Positions 45,407 to 54,785 of a stretch of 64,000 nt of DNA are shown here, piece by piece. The stretch lies in assembly GCA_012729635.1 (NCBI GenBank), contig JAAYCT010000012.1, positions 29,874 to 93,873 of the forward strand. The letters run 5' to 3'. The position numbers and the translations under genes are program-made. This stretch comes from Clostridiaceae bacterium (GTDB lineage Bacteria; Bacillota; Clostridia; Saccharofermentanales; Saccharofermentanaceae). The notes under the pieces were generated by a model, which had not been told where the DNA came from, made no database searches, and saw only the letters and a program-made list of their open reading frames with translations. The stretch's first letter is position 1, and each line of letters begins with the position of its first letter.

Positions 45407-46441
45407 ATGAAAATAGCTTTTTATGACACCAAACCCTACGACAGAGTCTGGTTTGACCGACTCGCACCGGAATACGGTTTTTCGATTCGATACATCGAAA
45501 GCCACATTCATCCCGACAACTGTATACTGGCGGCGGATTGTGACGCTGTATGCGTATTCGTGAACGATCGGGTCGATCAAACGGTCATTGACCGCTTGTA
45601 CGATTTGGGTGTCCGGGCGATATTGCTGCGTTGTTCGGGTTATAACAATGTCGATTACAAGTCGGCCTTCGAAAAGATTCACGTTCTGAGGGTACCGGCG
45701 TATTCTCCGTACGCCGTCGCGGAGTACTCCTGTGCGTTACTTTTGTCTGTCAATCGAAAAACGCACCGCGCGTATTCCAGAACCAGAGACTATAATTTTT
45801 CGATCAACGGCCTGATCGGAGCGGATTTACACGGAAAAACCGCCGGGGTGGTCGGTCTCGGTAAAATCGGACGCATTATGGCCGGCATTCTCAGCGGGTT
45901 CGGTATGCATGTCATCGCATACGATCCATATCCTCCGAAGGATTCCGGTTTTGAACTCGTCGGTCTGGATCAGATATGGACCCGGTCCGACGTGATTACT
46001 CTTCATTGTCCGTTGACGCCCGAGACTACACATATCGTTAACCGGCAATCACTTTCGATGATGAAGGACGCCGTGCTTTTGATCAACTCTTCTCGCGGTG
46101 CGCTGATTGATACGGGTGCGCTGATCGAAGCGGTCGTCAATCGAAAAGTCGGCGGGGTCGGATTGGATGTATACGAGGAGGAAGACGACTATTTCTTTGA
46201 AGATCGGTCCAACGACATTCTTGAGGATGAGGAGCTCGTCCGGCTAATGAGTTTTCCGAATGTTCTGGTCACGTCCCATCAGGCTTTTTTTACGGCGGAA
46301 GCGATGGAGGCCATCGCTCGCACGACACTTCAGAATCTTTCGATGCTGAAAAATAACGCGTTTCTCGAAAACGAGATTTGCTATCGGTGCGGAAAAGAGG
46401 GCGTCTGTGATCGGGAGAATAAACGCGAAAACTGCTTTTGA
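45407..46441 (+). CDS. ldhA: D-lactate dehydrogenase
   Basis: The enzyme reduces pyruvate to D-lactate with NADH. The 344-residue product has PAYSPYAVAEYS, the NAD loop VGLGKIGRIMAG, HCPLTPET, the catalytic arginine in INSSRGALIDT, the glutamate in LDVYEEEDDYFFEDRS (a typical LdhA signature) and the histidine in SHQAFFTAEA. A cysteine-rich tail follows (CYRCGKEGVC and a last CF), unusual for this family. It forms a two-gene unit with nnrE. Confidence 0.9.
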   Translation: MKIAFYDTKPYDRVWFDRLAPEYGFSIRYIESHIHPDNCILAADCDAVCVFVNDRVDQTVIDRLYDLGVRAILLRCSGYNNVDYKSAFEKIHVLRVPAYSPYAVAEYSCALLLSVNRKTHRAYSRTRDYNFSINGLIGADLHGKTAGVVGLGKIGRIMAGILSGFGMHVIAYDPYPPKDSGFELVGLDQIWTRSDVITLHCPLTPETTHIVNRQSLSMMKDAVLLINSSRGALIDTGALIEAVVNRKVGGVGLDVYEEEDDYFFEDRSNDILEDEELVRLMSFPNVLVTSHQAFFTAEAMEAIARTTLQNLSMLKNNAFLENEICYRCGKEGVCDRENKRENCF

Positions 46442-46541
46442 GCGAAAAGCGATGTTTTTAATGCCGAAACCCCGCTTGCGACATCTCGTCAAGAGGCATA
46501 GAATGGAAAAAAGTGGCTTTTCCGTTCGGGAGGAATTGTGA

Positions 46542-48380
46542 ATGAAACTACCGGGCTTTTTTAAAAAGGGTTCTCGTCGGTCGGAGCGAAACGAGGAGGA
46601 ACCCGAATATCCCGGAAATGCGGCGGACGAATTCCCGCCGCACTCGGATGACGTGAAAGAGGATATGCCGGAGCGTAAAGAAACCCCGGCGCAATCGGAA
46701 AAGAATTCGAAGCAGGCGATTCCCGAAACACCTCGGGAGAAAGCACCCTCAGCGAAAACACCCGCACGGACCGAGACGCGGGAAAAACCCAAAACATCCG
46801 AGCAAAGAGAGCCGACGAATATTGAAACGCTCTGGTTCTCTCTTGTGGAAAATCCGAACAACGAAAAAAAACTCAACCAGTTGATTCGCTACTGTATGGA
46901 GCGCAAAGGCCCCGCATCCGTTCACGCGGCTCTGACCGAGCTTTCCATGGAAGATAAAAGTTTCCTGCCGCAATTAATCATGGCGTCACGCGCCCTGGAA
47001 CGGAAGGAGCACGATGAGGCGCTGAAATATTACCGCGAACTGCTCTCCCGAAGGGTGCCCAACGATTACACGTTGCTTCGAATCACGGCGGATCTCGGAA
47101 GAAACCGATATCCGAACGAGTTGATTGATCTTGCCATTCCGTATTATATTCCCGAAAAACACAACGAATATATCGGCTTGAATCTGCTTCAGGCTTGTGT
47201 GGAAAGCGGAAGGATATCCGACGGAAGAACGATTTGGAAACGTCTGAATGAATCGAAACGACCGAAGATCGCCAAGATTCTGGATACGTTTTCCGTTCGA
47301 TTTGCTCCGGAAAAGAACCATCCCTCCGGGGATTCGTCCTCGGACGGGCCGGAGGTTGTCATGGATGCCGTTGCTTCCGAAGAATCAAAGCCCGCCGCCC
47401 CGGAACGATCGGGTGCGGATCACCCGGTACGCGAGGATAATCCGATCGGCGACATTTCGAAAAACAAAGAGCCTTCCGGGATTTATGCGATCGCGGATAA
47501 TCCCGTGGAGGATTCTCCCGTTCGAGTGGAATTGCCGATATGGAAATTCTGGATCCCCGAGGTGCCGGACATTCTTCCCGACCCGGATCCGTCCTGTCAT
47601 GTGGGGATATATCTTTTTTCGGACACATCCGATCCGGAGCAAAAAACAACCGAATCCCTTTCCGTTGCATCCGGGTTGCCGCTGCTGATCGGTGAGCGTC
47701 TTTTGTTTTCCGCCCCGGTTTGCCCGGTGGTATTGTTTCCCGTTTCCTTCTCAAAAGGACTGCACAATCAGAAAGAGGAGCCGGATGCGGATACATTATT
47801 CGCTCTTTGCGCGAAGGAATCACTCCGGTATCTGATTGCGGGAACGGTTACGTATAACGGAGATGACCGGGTGGTTCACACGCGGATCCTTGACCGATCG
47901 AACAAGCAGTTGAAAGTACTGTCCGCAGATGCAACTTCTTCGAATTTCGGGGGGGCGATTGCCCGGCACATCTCGGAAATAGTTGCTCCTTTCGAGGATA
48001 AAAACTACGCATTTGAAACGAAACGTAGGGGCTTCACGTATTCCGCACCGAACGACGGTATGATCGTTCAACATAATGCGGCGTTGATGCGACTCGCGCT
48101 TCGCTATCTGGTGGATTCCGGATTGTGTTCCTCGGAAGTATTATGTACGCAAGATGAGTTTCTGGAATCGCTCGCGCAATTATGTCGGGCAAAGCCGTTT
48201 AGTCAAAACTATCTGATGATGCTGTTGGGCGGTATGATTTCGGACCGTGAGAACGGGGGAGAAACCTATATTCGGTTCCGGGACCTGCTGTTTGATAACG
48301 CGCACAAAATGCAATATACCCCTTGTGTCACCACCGCAAGGAAATCCATCGATAAAGTCCTATTCATCGAGAGGGGATAA
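46542..48380 (+). CDS. TPR/TolB-like protein of unknown function
   Basis: I do not recognise a family for this 612-residue product. It has a basic start (MKLPGFFKKGSRRSER), about 85 residues rich in Glu, Pro, Lys and Thr, a helical region (about residues 90 to 250) that looks like tetratricopeptide helix pairs (ALKYYRELLSRRVPNDY), a low-complexity linker, and from about residue 340 a domain with the pattern YLIAGTVTYNGDDRVVHTRILD, resembling the TolB-like N-terminal fold of bacterial CHD/adenylate-cyclase-linked proteins. There is no signal peptide or membrane segment. It may be an assembly scaffold. Confidence 0.6.
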   Translation: MKLPGFFKKGSRRSERNEEEPEYPGNAADEFPPHSDDVKEDMPERKETPAQSEKNSKQAIPETPREKAPSAKTPARTETREKPKTSEQREPTNIETLWFSLVENPNNEKKLNQLIRYCMERKGPASVHAALTELSMEDKSFLPQLIMASRALERKEHDEALKYYRELLSRRVPNDYTLLRITADLGRNRYPNELIDLAIPYYIPEKHNEYIGLNLLQACVESGRISDGRTIWKRLNESKRPKIAKILDTFSVRFAPEKNHPSGDSSSDGPEVVMDAVASEESKPAAPERSGADHPVREDNPIGDISKNKEPSGIYAIADNPVEDSPVRVELPIWKFWIPEVPDILPDPDPSCHVGIYLFSDTSDPEQKTTESLSVASGLPLLIGERLLFSAPVCPVVLFPVSFSKGLHNQKEEPDADTLFALCAKESLRYLIAGTVTYNGDDRVVHTRILDRSNKQLKVLSADATSSNFGGAIARHISEIVAPFEDKNYAFETKRRGFTYSAPNDGMIVQHNAALMRLALRYLVDSGLCSSEVLCTQDEFLESLAQLCRAKPFSQNYLMMLLGGMISDRENGGETYIRFRDLLFDNAHKMQYTPCVTTARKSIDKVLFIERG

Positions 48381-48385
48381 ACAAC

Positions 48386-49318
48386 ATGAAAAAATTGCTT
48401 ATGGTCTTTCTTCTGGTCTCCTGTATCATGCTTTCATCGTGCTTTGAACTGGAGTTTTCGAAGGATAGTGAACCGACGGAAGAGTCCGAGACCGAAACAC
48501 AGGAGCAAACCACCGAAACCGATCCGACGAGCGCGGAAACCACGCCCGAGACTTCAGAAACCACGGAAACGACAGCGGAGATCGAACCTACCCCGGACCC
48601 GAATTCTGTCATGTACGGCGAAATCACAATCACCTACGACTTTTTTGAGGATGAATACGCGGATGCGGAAGACGGGACCATTCTGGTCTCTGCTTACCAT
48701 CAAAACGCTTCCGTCTCCATTCCCGCTTTTCCCGCGGCGGCGGCAATCATTAATGACACGCTTGATTTCATCCGATCCGATAACCTTTCGATTCACGAAC
48801 AGATGTGCCTTGAGGCTCAGGGATTATATGACGATTACGGATTTGGTGGGATACCCGGGATGTATGAGTCTTCCATCATACTCGAGCCGACGTATGTAAG
48901 CGAGCGGTTGATCTGTTTCGGAGTCACCTATTATTTGTATTACGGCGGTGCTCACGGTAATGTCGTCCTTGAAGCGTACACCTTTGACGCGCGAACCGGA
49001 GATTTCGTATCTTTTGACGATTTGTGTTCGGATCCCGGTGTTTTTGAGCATTTTCTGCATACGGAGATCATTGCACAAATTGAAGAGATTCCGCCGGCCG
49101 ATCGCATGGTATTTGAGGATTACTCAACTGCGGTCGTTTCGAGCTTTGACAGAGCTGCTTGGATGATATCGGATTTTGAAAGTGAGCCGTCGTTGGTTAT
49201 CACATATCAGGCCTACGATATTGCCCCGTATGCCGCCGGTCTTCCGACTTTTTCCGTTCCGTTGTCCGAATGCCTTTCCTATTTCAACGCATACGGCGCT
49301 TCGCTGTTTGCGGCGTAA
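48386..49318 (+). CDS. Lipoprotein with DUF3298/RsiV-like domain
   Basis: The 310-residue product has lipobox LSSC (residues 16 to 19), a Thr/Glu-rich linker (residues 27 to 70) and an outside domain with YYLYYGGAHGN, DARTGDFVSFDDL and a final YDIAPYAAG. These are the DUF3298/DUF4163 pattern also found in the anti-sigma factor RsiV and PdaC-type deacetylases, where it binds cell-wall material. No sigma factor gene lies beside it. It follows the TPR/TolB-like gene by 5 nt and could be co-transcribed with it. Confidence 0.8.
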   Translation: MKKLLMVFLLVSCIMLSSCFELEFSKDSEPTEESETETQEQTTETDPTSAETTPETSETTETTAEIEPTPDPNSVMYGEITITYDFFEDEYADAEDGTILVSAYHQNASVSIPAFPAAAAIINDTLDFIRSDNLSIHEQMCLEAQGLYDDYGFGGIPGMYESSIILEPTYVSERLICFGVTYYLYYGGAHGNVVLEAYTFDARTGDFVSFDDLCSDPGVFEHFLHTEIIAQIEEIPPADRMVFEDYSTAVVSSFDRAAWMISDFESEPSLVITYQAYDIAPYAAGLPTFSVPLSECLSYFNAYGASLFAA

Positions 49319-49333
49319 GGGGAAGACGGCCGG

Positions 49334-50017
49334 ATGATTCATGTGTTGAACGGAGTCTGCATTTTTTTCGAAAAAACGGGCGATGGCCCTCCTCTGATTC
49401 TGCTTCACGGAAATGGAGAGAGTCATCGGATCTTTCATAAAATCATCGAGCCGCTTGCCCGAAAATACACGGTATATGCGATAGACAGCCGGGGACACGG
49501 AAAGAGCACCCGGGTACAAAGCCTTCACTACGAGCAGATGTCGGAGGATGTGGTTGCTCTGATTCGCGAAGAAGGATTGACTCGTCCCGCGCTTTTCGGA
49601 TTCAGTGACGGAGGAATCATCGGGTTGATGATTGCAATCCGACATCCCGAATTGCTCTCGAAGTTGATTGTAAGCGGTGTCAATATTTCTCCCGACGGGA
49701 TAAAGAAGCGATGGCTCGATCTGTTTCGGCTTCTTTTCCGGTTGACCCGGTCGGATAAAATCAAAATGATGTTGACCGAACCCAATATATCGACCGAGCA
49801 GTTGGGCGAGATCCTTTGCCCCGTTCTGATATTGGCGGGATCGAAAGATTTGATTCGGGAGGAGCATACACGAAAAATAGCCGGGGCCATCCGAGGAGCC
49901 GATCTTCGAATTCTGGACGGAGAAAATCACGGAAGCTACGTAATCCACAGTTCGAAACTGCTTTCTGTCATTCCGACCTTTCTGGACGATGAAATCAAAG
50001 CGGCAACGGAAACATGA
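49334..50017 (+). CDS. Alpha/beta hydrolase
   Basis: The 227-residue product has the oxyanion segment LLHGNGESH, nucleophile elbow GFSDGG, a late acid in LILAGSKDLI and the catalytic histidine in DGENHGSYV. The substrate is not evident. It begins 15 nt after the DUF3298 lipoprotein stop, GGAAGACGG being a weak site, so it may belong to the same unit. Confidence 0.83.
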   Translation: MIHVLNGVCIFFEKTGDGPPLILLHGNGESHRIFHKIIEPLARKYTVYAIDSRGHGKSTRVQSLHYEQMSEDVVALIREEGLTRPALFGFSDGGIIGLMIAIRHPELLSKLIVSGVNISPDGIKKRWLDLFRLLFRLTRSDKIKMMLTEPNISTEQLGEILCPVLILAGSKDLIREEHTRKIAGAIRGADLRILDGENHGSYVIHSSKLLSVIPTFLDDEIKAATET

Positions 50018-50072
50018 TCGCCATTTCGATCCGTATCTCCATTTTCCGATCCATTCCTGATATTATCCAATG

Positions 50073-50095
50073 AAAAAGCCCCTTCCGATCGGGAC
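50073..50095 (-). terminator. Terminator after tRNA-Ala
   Basis: On the minus strand GTCCC and GGGGC form a 5-bp stem with one G-T pair around an 8-nt loop, followed by TTTTT. It is about 60 nt past the tRNA 3' end, and is the best stop for that transcript. Confidence 0.45.
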
Positions 50096-50153
50096 CGACG
50101 GTTGTTCAAAGAATCATCCGAAGGTGTCCGTTTGCGGTACAGAGGCTTGTATT

Positions 50154-50229
50154 TGGTGGAGAATATGGGGCTCGAACCCACGACCTTTGCACTGCCAGTG
50201 CAACGCTCTCCCAGCTGAGCTAATCCCCC
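50154..50229 (-). tRNA. tRNA-Ala (anticodon GGC)
   Basis: On the minus strand the 76-nt sequence begins GGGGGATTAGCTCAGCTGGG, has anticodon stem TTGCA/TGCAA around CTGGCAG (anticodon GGC), the T-loop TTCGAGC region, and an encoded CCA. The acceptor stem has two G-T pairs. Confidence 0.95.
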
Positions 50230-50242
50230 GAATAACAGGGGC

Positions 50243-50271
50243 ATTGTATTATAGGAATACCGGTTTGTCAA
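50243..50271 (-). promoter_or_regulatory. Promoter of tRNA-Ala
   Basis: On the minus strand a perfect TTGACA and TACAAT are 17 nt apart, 14 nt upstream of the tRNA 5' end. Confidence 0.85.
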
Positions 50272-50363
50272 TGCACAAGGCTCCGGGGCTGCCGGAAGAA
50301 TGAATAATAACAAGATGATGCGAAAACCTTGATACTATAGCAAAATAATCGCGACATTAAGGT

Positions 50364-50373
50364 GAAACGTTTC
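50364..50373. promoter_or_regulatory. Possible LacI-family operator before cellobiose phosphorylase
   Basis: GAAACGTTTC is a perfect 10-bp palindrome in the sequence TGAAACGTTTCG, of the kind used by LacI-family sugar regulators. It sits 58 nt ahead of the gene and overlaps the -35 region of a weak promoter (TTTCGA, 17 nt, TATTAT at 50393-50398). Confidence 0.5.
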
Positions 50374-50430
50374 GAATTGTGTTTTTTTATAGTATTATCA
50401 GGATAACCACATCCTAACGGAGGAATTATT

Positions 50431-52866
50431 ATGAAATTCGGCTATTTTGACGACCGGAATCGAGAGTATGTCATCGATACACCGCGAACCCCTTTCCCTT
50501 GGATCAATTACCTCGGAAACCAGGATTTTTTCGGACTGGTTTCAAATACCGCAGGCGGCTATAACTTTTATAAGGATGCCCGTCTTCGAAGATTAACGCG
50601 ATTCCGCTATAACAATATCCCGGTAGACGACGGTGGACGCTACTACTATATCAAGGACAAAGACACCGTCTGGAATCCGGGCTATAAGCCGACCCGGACC
50701 GAACTTGACGGATATGAATGTCGTCACGGACTCGGATATACGCGAATCACTTCTTCCAAGAACGATGTCACTGCGTCGCTTCTGGCCTTTGTGCCGCTGG
50801 ATTATAACGGAGAGATCAACCGACTGACCGTTCGCAATGACTCATCTTCCGAAAAAAGTCTCAGCCTTTTTTCGTTTCGCGAATGGTGTCTTTGGGATGC
50901 GTCGGACGACATGCTCAACTTCCAGCGCAACTTCAATATCGGTGAGGTGGAGGTCAAGGACGGCGTAATTTACCATAAGACCGAGTACAGGGAGCGAAGG
51001 AATCACTATGCGTTTTTCTCCGTCAATTCGCCGATTGACGGATTTGATACACAGCTTGAGAATTTTCTGGGAATGTATAACGGCTTCGATGCACCCCGGG
51101 CGGTTTTCGAGGGGAAGACAACGAATTCGATTGCGGACGGATGGCAGCCCTGTGCCAGCCATCAAATCAACGTCACCCTGAAGCCCGGCGAGGAGAAATC
51201 GTTTATCTTCATACTTGGATATGTGGAATTGCCGGTTGAAGAGAAATGGGAGGCTCTGCACGTCATCAACAAGAAGCCGGCGGCAGAGATGATCGGTAAT
51301 TTTTCGGACGACGTGCAGGTCGATCGGGCGCTTGCCGCCCTCGGTGCGTATTGGTCGCGTCTTTTGAATCTCTACAAGGTCGAGATCGACGACGAGAAAA
51401 CCGCACGCATGGTCAATATCTGGAATCCTTACCAGTGCATGGTTACATTCAATATGAGCCGTTCGGCCTCCTACTTTGAGTCCGGCGTCGGCAGAGGCCT
51501 CGGCTTCCGCGACTCATCTCAGGACCTCCTGGGCTTTGTCCACCAAATTCCGGAGCGCGCCCGCGAGCGTATCCTGGACATCGCGGCGACGCAGTTCCGG
51601 GACGGCGGATGCTATCATCAGTATCAGCCGCTCACGAAGAAGGGGAACCATGATCTGGGCGGCGGCTTCAACGACGATCCGCTGTGGCTGATTGCCGGGA
51701 CGGCCGCTTACCTTAAGGAGACCGGAGACTTCTCGATCCTTGAGGAGCAGACGCCGTATGATTGCGATCCGGAGGATACCGGGACGCTTATGGAGCATCT
51801 GAATGCCTCGTTCTACCACGTCGTCAATAATAAGGGGCCGCACGGACTGCCGCTCATCGGGCGCGCAGACTGGAACGACTGCCTCAATCTCAATTGCCAT
51901 TCGACCGAACCCGGACAGTCCTTCCAGACCTACGGGACCGCGGACGGACGTGTCGCGGAATCGGTCTTGATTGCCGGGATGTTTGTCGCAATCGGACCGG
52001 AGCTGGTGGCGCTTTTCAATCGGAAGGGAATGTCCGATGAGGCGCAAAAGGCGCAGGCGGAGATTGACGCGATGAGAAACACCATCCTCGAACACGGCTA
52101 TGACGGGAACTGGTTCCTGCGCGCATACGACGCATTCGGAGAAAAGGTCGGATCCAAGGAGTGTGATGAGGGTCGAATATTTATCGAGTCGCAGGGCTTC
52201 TGCGTCATGGCCGGGATCGGAACGGAAGACGGAAAAGCGCTTCGCGCGCTCGACTCGGTCCGCGATATCCTCGAGTGCGAGCACGGAATCGTGTTGCAGC
52301 AGCCGGCTTACCAGACCTATCACTCCAACCTCGGCGAATGCTCCTCGTATCCGCCGGGATATAAGGAGAATGCCGGCATTTTCTGTCACAACAACCCGTG
52401 GATTATGATTGCGGAGACCGTTCTCGGAAGAGGCGACCGGGCATTTTCCCTTTATAAGAAGATTTGCCCCGCATTCCGCGAGGAGATCAGCGATCTTCAC
52501 CGCATGGAGCCGTATGTGTACTCCCAGATGATTGCCGGAAAAGATGCCGGACGGATGGGCGAGGCAAAGAATTCCTGGCTGACCGGTACGGCGGCATGGA
52601 ACTTTGTCGCGATCTCGCAGGCAATCCTCGGAATCAAGCCCGAGTACGACGGCCTGCGTGTTGATCCGTGTATTCCGTCGGACTGGAAGGGATATACGGT
52701 CACCCGCGTTTTCCGCGGCGCAACGTACGAAATCTCGATCCAAAACCCCGACGGTGTAAAGAAGGGCGTCCGCTCGGTAACGGTCGACGGTCAACCGATC
52801 GAGGGGAACGTTCTGCCGGTCCTCGAGGAAGGTACCAAGCATATCGTCGAGGTCGTGATGGGCTGA
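50431..52866 (+). CDS. Cellobiose phosphorylase (GH94)
   Basis: The enzyme splits cellobiose with phosphate into glucose 1-phosphate and glucose. The 811 residues match the family's usual length and its opening ([52 protein letters not shown]). The catalytic aspartate lies in [12 protein letters not shown]. The (alpha/alpha)6 barrel runs from about residue 300, with a later segment [18 protein letters not shown] near the substrate. GGAGG precedes the ATG. The central and 3' part uses more C- and G-ending codons than the neighbouring lipoproteins, as highly expressed genes often do. Confidence 0.93.
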   Translation: MKFGYFDDRNREYVIDTPRTPFPWINYLGNQDFFGLVSNTAGGYNFYKDARLRRLTRFRYNNIPVDDGGRYYYIKDKDTVWNPGYKPTRTELDGYECRHGLGYTRITSSKNDVTASLLAFVPLDYNGEINRLTVRNDSSSEKSLSLFSFREWCLWDASDDMLNFQRNFNIGEVEVKDGVIYHKTEYRERRNHYAFFSVNSPIDGFDTQLENFLGMYNGFDAPRAVFEGKTTNSIADGWQPCASHQINVTLKPGEEKSFIFILGYVELPVEEKWEALHVINKKPAAEMIGNFSDDVQVDRALAALGAYWSRLLNLYKVEIDDEKTARMVNIWNPYQCMVTFNMSRSASYFESGVGRGLGFRDSSQDLLGFVHQIPERARERILDIAATQFRDGGCYHQYQPLTKKGNHDLGGGFNDDPLWLIAGTAAYLKETGDFSILEEQTPYDCDPEDTGTLMEHLNASFYHVVNNKGPHGLPLIGRADWNDCLNLNCHSTEPGQSFQTYGTADGRVAESVLIAGMFVAIGPELVALFNRKGMSDEAQKAQAEIDAMRNTILEHGYDGNWFLRAYDAFGEKVGSKECDEGRIFIESQGFCVMAGIGTEDGKALRALDSVRDILECEHGIVLQQPAYQTYHSNLGECSSYPPGYKENAGIFCHNNPWIMIAETVLGRGDRAFSLYKKICPAFREEISDLHRMEPYVYSQMIAGKDAGRMGEAKNSWLTGTAAWNFVAISQAILGIKPEYDGLRVDPCIPSDWKGYTVTRVFRGATYEISIQNPDGVKKGVRSVTVDGQPIEGNVLPVLEEGTKHIVEVVMG

Positions 52867-52901
52867 CGAAAGCCCCGGAGATCACCGAATCAAAAACAGC
52901 A

Positions 52902-52931
52902 AATCCCCCGAACCGAAAGGAACGGGGGATT
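52902..52931. terminator. Terminator between convergent genes
   Basis: AATCCCCC and GGGGGATT form an 8-bp stem around GAACCGAAAGGAAC, which adds an inner CC/GG pairing. On the minus strand the run TTTGCTGTTTTTG follows, so it chiefly ends the DUF5050 gene transcript, but it could also stop the phosphorylase transcript. Confidence 0.7.
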
Positions 52932-52984
52932 ACTATCATTGATGCGGACGGTTACGTGTCATGGCATAACGTATGAGAATCCAC

Positions 52985-54403
52985 TTATTCCCCGATCCGA
53001 ATCACTTCTCCGTCGGGATGCATTCCGTACCAAGCGTAATTATCATTCGCATCGAAGAAATAAACCCAGCCGTCGGGACCTTCGATAATCGGCTCGGTAT
53101 TCGCAGCCGTGTGATTCAGTTTGTCCAGAGTCTGCATATCGATGGTGACAATCTCTTCACTTATGAGAAACCCGTCCTTTTCGTAAGGGCGCTCATTCCA
53201 AAAAGAGATTGCGAGAGCGTCGTTTGTAATATTAATTGACGTAATCCGCATATCAAAGGGCATAAACACCTCATATGTTCGCTCATCCAGACTTGCGCGC
53301 AAGATCCCCTTGGGATTGTTGAAATCAAAATAATAGACCCATCCGTCTCGGAATAAATAGGTTTGGACAAAAGGCGCAGGTATGTCGATATAGAATTCTG
53401 TGCCGTTTTCATCATGTATAAGATAGGGCTGATCTTTATACTCGACGATTTCCTCCGGCTTGCCGCCGTCGATCGGTACTCGCTTGAGAGACGGTTTGTC
53501 GCTTTTTTCCGTATAGTACACATAGCCGTCCCATACCGTAACAAACATAACGACGGAGTCGACCAGCATCTCTTTACCGCTCCCGTCCGTGTTGATTCGA
53601 TAAAGACAGCCGTCTTCCCAGCTGTGAAAAAATGCCTGTTCTCCGACTACCGTGATAAATTCGGCACCCTCCTCAGTAATCGGAGTCGACATCGATCCGT
53701 CCGTTCGCACCTTATACATGCGACTCTCGTCGTCCCGGTTTTGAAAATAGAGCCATTCGCCGACGACATTCAGGTTTGTTCCGTGAAGTTGCCCGAGTCG
53801 TTCGTGTTGCGAACCGTCGGCGCGCATCTTATAGATGGCGAAATTCTCTCCGGGAAAAGAAAGATAGACATAATCCCCTTGAAAAGTCGAAAGTCCGCTG
53901 ATCCACCAGCCTCCGAATTCCTCGTACTTTCCGGCATTTGTCATGTTTCCGGCCGTGATGCCTACGGTATTATAAAGCTCCGGCGATACGTCTGCCTGAA
54001 AGGGCATCGACACCGCAAAATCCTGGCGGTTATCGTCGACCCAATCCTCGAACTCCGAGGGATCATCGACATTTTCGACGACTTCCACCAGCAGACGGTT
54101 GATTTCCTCGTAATTTGCTCGGGACATCGCGACCAGCGCGTCCAAAGCAATCCGGTACGCGTCTGCATCTCCCGGCTCCAGTGTAAGGAGCTCCAGGGCG
54201 ACTTGATACAGCCCTTCCACATCGCCTGATTTCTGTAACTCGCCGATTAAGGTGCGCAACTCATCTGCCGTCGGAGGCTTTGCCTCCGCAGTGCTTTGCG
54301 CGGACACGGCCGTTGTCGGCGGTACGCCTGATTCTTCGGGAGCGGCACAGGAGGAGAGAAGAAGAAATAGAATCAGCAAAGCTGAAATAATGTACTTTTT
54401 CAT
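52985..54403 (-). CDS. DUF5050-type beta-propeller lipoprotein
   Basis: The 472-residue product has lipobox LSSC (residues 16 to 19), about 95 helical residues (TADELRTLIGELQKSGDVEG...) and then a propeller of Tyr-Trp rich blades such as GNMTNAGKYEEFGGWWIS, EWLYFQNRDDESRMY and DGYVYYTEKSDK, as in DUF5050 proteins. It probably senses or binds something at the cell surface; function unknown. AGAGGGCG is the ribosome binding site. It stands alone between converging cellobiose phosphorylase and divergent mnmA. Confidence 0.8.
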   Translation of the reverse strand: MKKYIISALLILFLLLSSCAAPEESGVPPTTAVSAQSTAEAKPPTADELRTLIGELQKSGDVEGLYQVALELLTLEPGDADAYRIALDALVAMSRANYEEINRLLVEVVENVDDPSEFEDWVDDNRQDFAVSMPFQADVSPELYNTVGITAGNMTNAGKYEEFGGWWISGLSTFQGDYVYLSFPGENFAIYKMRADGSQHERLGQLHGTNLNVVGEWLYFQNRDDESRMYKVRTDGSMSTPITEEGAEFITVVGEQAFFHSWEDGCLYRINTDGSGKEMLVDSVVMFVTVWDGYVYYTEKSDKPSLKRVPIDGGKPEEIVEYKDQPYLIHDENGTEFYIDIPAPFVQTYLFRDGWVYYFDFNNPKGILRASLDERTYEVFMPFDMRITSINITNDALAISFWNERPYEKDGFLISEEIVTIDMQTLDKLNHTAANTEPIIEGPDGWVYFFDANDNYAWYGMHPDGEVIRIGE

Positions 54404-54785
54404 CGAAACGCCCTCTTTGATGTGTATACGATGTTCTCCGGACAGTATCGTGCGAAAAAAACCATCTTACCCGTGCATTTATTGTACTGCTTTTCGACAA
54501 GAAAAAAGTAGCGATTATCAAAAAAGAATATCAAACATTGCGCATTTTATGAAGGCGGTTACGTGCGACCATTCTGTGACCCAAAAGAAGAATTCCCCGA
54601 AAAATTAACCCGAATCTCCTTCGGATCCGGCCATTTCGAACCGATGTATCCCTTGACAAGTTCTTGGCTTTTCGATGTAATGACGAGGTGGAATCCAACA
54701 CGTATACTAACGATATTTCCGGGGTCGTTTTGTACGGGACAAACGGGACAAGACTCGGAAATTTCGACATCGGGGAGGAAGGCTC
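54404..54785. other. Divergent intergenic region of the DUF5050 lipoprotein and mnmA
   Basis: The 382-nt gap holds the lipoprotein's ribosome binding site on the left and the mnmA promoter plus a leader of about 98 nt on the right. A minus-strand TACAAT at 54481-54486 could be the lipoprotein -10 box, but its -35 box is poor. I see no further gene in it. Confidence 0.5.
54653..54681 (+). promoter_or_regulatory. Promoter of mnmA
   Basis: A perfect TTGACA and a TGTAAT are 17 nt apart. It leaves a leader of about 98 nt before the TTG start of mnmA. Confidence 0.7.

Noticed and set aside
51514..52842. Minus-strand frame of 442 codons opposite cellobiose phosphorylase
   Set aside because: It is a shadow of the strong codon bias of the phosphorylase gene and has no recognisable motif.
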